This document shows positions 30,786 to 34,210 of a stretch of DNA of 34,210 nucleotides, one piece after another (positions within the stretch are counted from its first letter, which is position 1; each line of letters begins with the position of its first letter). A program made the translations under genes and the position numbers. Source of the DNA: an uncultured Collinsella sp. Its GTDB lineage: Bacteria > Actinomycetota > Coriobacteriia > Coriobacteriales > Coriobacteriaceae. The stretch covers positions 1 to 34,210 of the forward strand of contig CAAEDE010000047.1 of the NCBI GenBank assembly GCA_900754525.1. The letters are read 5' to 3'. The notes below the pieces were generated by a model, which saw only the letters and a program-made list of their open reading frames with translations, searched no databases and was not told the DNA's origin.

Positions 30786-30860
30786 GCTTTGCCGTGGTCC
30801 CGGGGCGCACGGCCTTTGTGGAACATCGCCGGGGCGCCGCGCGCTGCGAGAACCCTGCGC

Positions 30861-32165
30861 CTAGATCTCGGCCTCCGCATGGCCTCGCTGCGCCTCGGGC
30901 AGCTCCCCGTAGAGCGGGTGGTCTTCGAGCCTAAAGCGCTCGACCTGTTCGGGAGTGCGACCGCGTACAAAGAGCCACGAGCGATCGATCGGCGTCGCCA
31001 TGAGCGTGCTGGGCAGCGCGTCGGCGCGGTCGGAAAACACCCGGGCACTCTCGGGATCCTGGAACGCCAGCACCAGATGCGTGTCGCAGTTGCCCATGAT
31101 GGAGCGAGCGCGCGCCTCGCCATAGAGCGCATCGAGCTGGTTGGTCGACTGCAGCAGCAGCGTTGCCCAGATGTTGCGGCTTCGGATAATCGAGAGCACG
31201 TTGTCGATCTGGGGGATCTGCAGATTTGCGAAGTCATCGAGCATAAAGCGCACGGGCACGGGCAGGCTGCCGTCGGGCTGCCTATCGGCTTCGCGAATGA
31301 GGCCCATAAATGCCTGCGTAATAAAGAGGCCGGTCAGCGGATCGAGATTGCGGTCAATATCGCTTACGGTTACAAACAGGGCGCAGGGGGTGTGTCCCAT
31401 GGAAGCGAAGTCCACCTGATGGCACTCACGATAGAGCTGTGCCGCACCGTCGAATCCCAGACACATGACCTTTTCGGCAAGGATGCCGACGATGCTCGCG
31501 TGCATGCGCTCGGCATTTTGCGTAATGGCGTAGCGCCGCCATAGCGAGAGGGCATAGCTTTGGGGGTCGGTCGTGATCAGGTCGTCAAACAATCGACCCG
31601 TGGCACCGTCCTGCAGGTGCTCGATCAGCTTGATGACCGAGCTGATCGTCTGCTCGTCGGCGGGTAGCTGTTCGGTGACGTAGGCGATAAAACACGACAG
31701 CAGGTTTGCCGCCGCATGATCCCAAAAAGGCTGGTTGTTGTCCTCGATGGGGCAGATGGCCTTTGCCACCGAGAGGATGTCCTGCTGGTTGGGCCTGCCG
31801 TCCGCCTTGCGGCGAATGTGCCTCAGGGGGTTGTAGCCGCAGCGCTCGATGCCGGGCGCAAGGGCCGGGACGGTGCTGAGGTCGGCGAAGTTGAGACATT
31901 GCACGCGGTAACCGTGGGCTGCCAGCACGGGTCCCACTTCGCGACAGAGTGTGCCTTTGGTGTCGAGCACGATGTAGCTTGCGTTCATTTGCAGCAGGTT
32001 GGGCTTGAGGACGTTTCGGGTCTTGCCGGCTCCCGAGGGGCCGATCACAAGTGCATTGTTGTTGAGTCCCGTTTGGCGGGTGTCGCAGGAAAGCGTTCGA
32101 TCCTTGGCGAGGATGGTGGACGATGCGGACTCAGATGCGGCGAGACGGCTGGCGAGGTTAGACAT
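30861..32165 (-). CDS. VirD4/TraG-type conjugative coupling ATPase
   Basis: 434 residues. Walker A IGPSGAGKTR (P-loop 42-49), Walker B RFMLDDFANL (D310-D311) and a sensor glutamine (LLLQS, Q339) mark a TraG/VirD4-like hexameric ATPase. Such proteins deliver DNA-bound relaxase to a type IV secretion channel. Full-length coupling proteins are about 550-700 residues with two N-terminal membrane helices; this one has none, as in some soluble Gram-positive forms. SD AAGGAGG. Its start overlaps the clpP-like stop by 8 bases. No relaxase or channel gene is visible, so those would lie beyond the window or be absent. Confidence 0.9.
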   Translation of the reverse strand: MSNLASRLAASESASSTILAKDRTLSCDTRQTGLNNNALVIGPSGAGKTRNVLKPNLLQMNASYIVLDTKGTLCREVGPVLAAHGYRVQCLNFADLSTVPALAPGIERCGYNPLRHIRRKADGRPNQQDILSVAKAICPIEDNNQPFWDHAAANLLSCFIAYVTEQLPADEQTISSVIKLIEHLQDGATGRLFDDLITTDPQSYALSLWRRYAITQNAERMHASIVGILAEKVMCLGFDGAAQLYRECHQVDFASMGHTPCALFVTVSDIDRNLDPLTGLFITQAFMGLIREADRQPDGSLPVPVRFMLDDFANLQIPQIDNVLSIIRSRNIWATLLLQSTNQLDALYGEARARSIMGNCDTHLVLAFQDPESARVFSDRADALPSTLMATPIDRSWLFVRGRTPEQVERFRLEDHPLYGELPEAQRGHAEAEI

Positions 32166-32775
32166 GAGCGACCTCCTTGGTGGTCGAGAGGATTTCGTGG
32201 GCAAAGCCGAGCTCGACGGCGCGCTCGGCCGAAAGGTAGGTGTCTTTTGCAGTGAGGGACTGGATGCGCTTGGGCGTGAGGCCGCTGCGGTCCGAGAGGA
32301 TTTGCGTGAGGGTCTTGCGGGTCTGCATGAGACGCCGGCTGGTTTCCTGCAGCGCAAGTGCCGAGCCGCCTGCCCCCTGGGGGATCAGCGGGTCGTGAAT
32401 CATGAGCTCTGCATGGGGTGCCATACGGCGATCGTCGCCGCCCATAAAGATCACGGCGCCCATGGACGCGGCGAATTCCAGGCAGACGGTGCGGATGGGG
32501 CACGATGCGAGGCGCATGGCGTCATAGATCGCAAGACCCGATCGCACGCTTCCGCCGGCGCTGGCGACAAATATGGTGATGGGGCGGCTGGGGTCGGTGG
32601 CATCGAGCAGGCGGATCTGCTGGCATAGGTCGTGGGCCATCGGGGTTTCGATGTTTCCCATGACGGAGAGCTCGCGACGGGCGAGCATCTCATCGTAAAT
32701 GCTGGTGAGCGTGATACCTCGGGCGGATTCACGCATAGTGAGGGGGCTGATGATGGGGGAATGATTGGTGTCCAT
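32158..32775 (-). CDS. ClpP-like serine protease of the mobile-element block
   Basis: 205 residues. ClpP/crotonase fold. Oxyanion loop AGGSV (73-77), nucleophile S104 (AASMGAV), H127 (ELMIHDPL) and probable D178 (AKDTYLSAERAVELGFAHEI) give an intact triad. The N terminus lacks the usual axial-loop PxV/I pattern of housekeeping ClpP, and the protein is distinct in detail, so it is likely an accessory copy. It is translationally coupled to the coupling ATPase. Role inferred only: processing of a transfer or host protein. It would need a Clp ATPase from the host or work alone. SD AAAGGAG. Confidence 0.9.
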   Translation of the reverse strand: MDTNHSPIISPLTMRESARGITLTSIYDEMLARRELSVMGNIETPMAHDLCQQIRLLDATDPSRPITIFVASAGGSVRSGLAIYDAMRLASCPIRTVCLEFAASMGAVIFMGGDDRRMAPHAELMIHDPLIPQGAGGSALALQETSRRLMQTRKTLTQILSDRSGLTPKRIQSLTAKDTYLSAERAVELGFAHEILSTTKEVAHV

Positions 32776-32838
32776 GGGGACTCCTTTCTGTTGGTTGTGT
32801 TGTGGAATAGGATTGTTGCCCGCGGAGGGGCTGGCGGG

Positions 32839-33729
32839 CTACAGGGTTCGTCCGAGCCTGAGATCGAGCTCGGTTGTGGGGCAGGCTGCCTGTTCGTGCG
32901 GCTCGCAAGCGCCAAGGGCTCCAAAGCGATGGAGCGTTGCGACGGGCGTGGTGTAGGCGAGCCGCAGCTGATGCTCGACAGGGGCACATCCGTCATTTTT
33001 GTAATGAGCCGCGTAGTACTGCGCGATGCTGGCGTTCATCTCGCTGCCATTGCGATGGCGCTCAAACTGGCGTCTGCAGGTCTCGATGGTCTTTGCTACC
33101 GACTTGGGCGCCGTCGCGGGAACAAGGGCGAGATAGCCCTCAAATAGCTCGTTGATGCTCAGGAGGCACAGCAGGTCGATCAGCGTCCTTATGGCTGCTC
33201 CCTCGGCAGGAAAGTGCGCGGTCATGCGGTTATATCGGTTGCGGTCGACGATGGCCGCATGGGGTCTTGGAGTTTTCTGCCCCGTGGTCCCGGGCTTTTG
33301 CCGCGCCTGTGTATTGAGCTCGACGTTGCAGCGCTTGAGGCCGTCCAACGGAAGGAACAGTGCGGTGCGCAAGGTGTTCCGCTTGCTTTCGAGTTCATGA
33401 CGCTCGTCGGGTTCCCATTCGAGCTTGAGTTTCGTGTCGAGCGCCGTAAGCATATGGGCTAGGCAGCCTACGGTAAGAACGCACGAATCGTTGTCGCGTT
33501 TTGGGGCATAGGGGTCTGTCAGCTTGCGAATGTCGGGGTCGCCCATGATCTTTGTGCAGCGCTTCAGCAGTTGAGGGTGGTCGGCCAAGATCGTCGCGAG
33601 CGGTAGCGACGCGTAGTTCTTGATGGTCGCGGCGGCAAAGGCGGCGTCATATTCGTTTGCATATGCTCGCTCAATGCGGGCATCCAGAATGCTTTTCTTA
33701 TCGCCGTCTTCAGCGTGGTGGTTTGTCAT
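32839..33729 (-). CDS. Unrecognised protein, first gene of the conjugation-type operon
   Basis: 296 residues. No family recognised. It is mostly helical and polar, with no signal peptide. It has scattered cysteines and a basic middle (QARQKPGTTGQKTPRPHAAIVDRNRYNR, residues about 150-180). A hydrophobic stretch, IRTLIDLLCLLSINELFEGYLALV (about 195-218), is probably a buried core. Start at 33729 with a TGGAGAAG SD. The frame stays open 52 codons further upstream through His-rich coding (HITHGKHITHDNQHIN), which is the iteron-like repeat. Position upstream of clpP-like and coupling ATPase genes, behind repeats, would suit a replication or transfer-initiation protein, but nothing in the sequence proves that. 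Confidence 0.75.
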   Translation of the reverse strand: MTNHHAEDGDKKSILDARIERAYANEYDAAFAAATIKNYASLPLATILADHPQLLKRCTKIMGDPDIRKLTDPYAPKRDNDSCVLTVGCLAHMLTALDTKLKLEWEPDERHELESKRNTLRTALFLPLDGLKRCNVELNTQARQKPGTTGQKTPRPHAAIVDRNRYNRMTAHFPAEGAAIRTLIDLLCLLSINELFEGYLALVPATAPKSVAKTIETCRRQFERHRNGSEMNASIAQYYAAHYKNDGCAPVEHQLRLAYTTPVATLHRFGALGACEPHEQAACPTTELDLRLGRTL

Positions 33730-33744
33730 AGCTTCTCCAATCGG

Positions 33745-33816
33745 TTGATGTTCGTGCTGTTTGTTGATGTGTTGGTTGTCGTGAGTGATGTGCTTGCCGT
33801 GGGTGATGTGCTGACG
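33745..33816. repeat. Iteron-like TGATGT repeats
   Basis: TGATGT occurs at 33746, 33765, 33786 and 33804, i.e. every 18-21 bp. The last two units, GTGAGTGATGTGCTTGCC and GTGGGTGATGTGCTGACG (33781-33798, 33799-33816), are tandem and agree over the first 14 bases except one. Helical phasing and position just upstream of the unknown gene resemble initiator- or repressor-binding iterons. Confidence 0.5.
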
Positions 33817-34154
33817 TTGGGGTGCTATGCGGTTTTCAATGAGCCCGTGAGGCAGTTGCTGCAGGGGCGGGATGGAACGGCCCATGCAAGGCGGAAGGCA
33901 TCGTGCTCAAAATCGAGACAGCAATGCCCTGGGTGCCTCACATGTGGCAGTTACCTCATTAAGTTGTCATTGCGTTTGGGGTTGTACTTTGCCGATCTTC
34001 CTTCTCTTACACGCTAAAACTCAAACTTCATATGCTCGATCTACTTAAAACCGCAACGGCGGTCTTTTATCAACTTATATGTCGGAACGCGTCTTTGCAA
34101 GTACTTTTTTGCGTTTGTTTCAAATGCCTTGATTATCAACTTCATCCGAACACC
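33817..34154. other. AT-richer noncoding region upstream of the mobile-element operon
   Basis: No gene is supported here. Base composition is visibly more AT-rich from about 34010 on. A possible minus-strand promoter is TTGCAA (34100-34095) with TATAAG (34079-34074), spacer only 15 bp. TTCATCCG at 34141-34148 repeats the arm sequence of the palindrome that follows. Confidence 0.35.
34050..34068. terminator. Small terminator-like hairpin
   Basis: ACCGC/GCGGT with loop AACG is flanked by AAAA on the left and CTTTT on the right. It could act weakly on either strand. On the minus strand it would lie in the leader of the operon if the promoter at 34074-34100 is used. Confidence 0.4.
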
Positions 34155-34192
34155 TCCCACATTCATCCGCACATGTGCGGATGAATGTGGGA
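34155..34192. repeat. Perfect 38-bp palindrome
   Basis: Each 19-base arm (34155-34173 and 34174-34192, beginning TCCCACATTCATCCGCACA) is the exact reverse complement of the other, with no spacer. It contains TTCATCCG and its inverse. No T run follows. Exact symmetry of this length suggests a protein-binding site for a dimer or tetramer, a recombination or transfer-origin site, or a recent repeat. Confidence 0.9.
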
Positions 34193-34210
34193 ACCCGATA
34201 CCCTGAGGGC

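Noticed and set aside
33715..34017. 100-codon plus-strand frame over the iteron-like repeats
   Set aside because: Val/Leu-rich translation of the repeat; no SD; overlaps the operon start on the other strand.
33817..34154. Origin of transfer next to the palindrome
   Set aside because: No relaxase gene or recognisable nic site is visible, so an oriT call would be a guess.

Overview
The window looks like chromosomal DNA from a Coriobacteriia actinobacterium, most likely Collinsella or a close relative. This rests on the high-GC codon bias with long antisense open frames, the family mix (oxygen-sensitive class III ribonucleotide reductase, Fe-S aldo/keto reductase, DUF3793 plus flavodoxin, YolD/Y-family polymerase cassette) and the many hairpin-forming intergenic repeats. 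It is an inference from gene content, not a database match.

Layout. 1-460: the 3' end of a tRNA-Val(GAC), its terminator and a noncoding stretch ending in tandem NrdR boxes. 666-5633: nrdD, nrdG, folE, an HD-domain phosphohydrolase and folB, i.e. anaerobic dNTP synthesis followed by early pterin/folate steps. 5640-12115: a YgjP-like metallopeptidase, an M19 dipeptidase, a SlyD-like isomerase with a UreE-like partner, a Cof-type HAD phosphatase, a PerR-like Fur protein, acylphosphatase, a Gfo/Idh/MocA oxidoreductase and RNase HI. 12215-14701: a LysR regulator divergent from O-acetylhomoserine sulfhydrylase, with a structured leader between them. 15014-20997: a secreted DPBB-like protein, a small membrane protein, a PanE-family reductase, a cyclase remnant, an Fe-S aldo/keto reductase, a second Gfo/Idh/MocA protein and endonuclease IV. 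The last two genes each follow a copy of the same hairpin repeat. 21145-24250: a polar amino acid ABC transporter whose permease carries an extra N-terminal exported domain. 24383-26112: flavodoxin and DUF3793 on the minus strand, divergent from a membrane-anchored HMA protein; the shared spacer has an iron-type and a copper-type operator candidate. 26139-28136: an SOS-type Y-family polymerase/YolD operon with tandem LexA boxes. 28250-30719: half of an iron-type alcohol dehydrogenase, then pgi. 30861-34210: a different kind of DNA, with a VirD4/TraG-type coupling ATPase, a ClpP-like protease and an unrecognised protein in one minus-strand operon, behind iteron-like repeats and a perfect 38-bp palindrome. 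This is probably the edge of an integrated conjugative or mobilisable element.

The strongest unexplained signals are: the two hairpin repeats at 18869-18946 and 20035-20113, where the middle of the stem changes on both arms while outer stem and loop are conserved; the structured leader of the O-acetylhomoserine sulfhydrylase gene; the SlyD/UreE-like pair with no urease in view; the coupling ATPase/ClpP overlap; and the HD phosphohydrolase coupled to folE, a candidate for the often-missing dihydroneopterin triphosphate dephosphorylation step. Most starts given here were chosen by Shine-Dalgarno (SD) position and are often shorter than the longest open frame.
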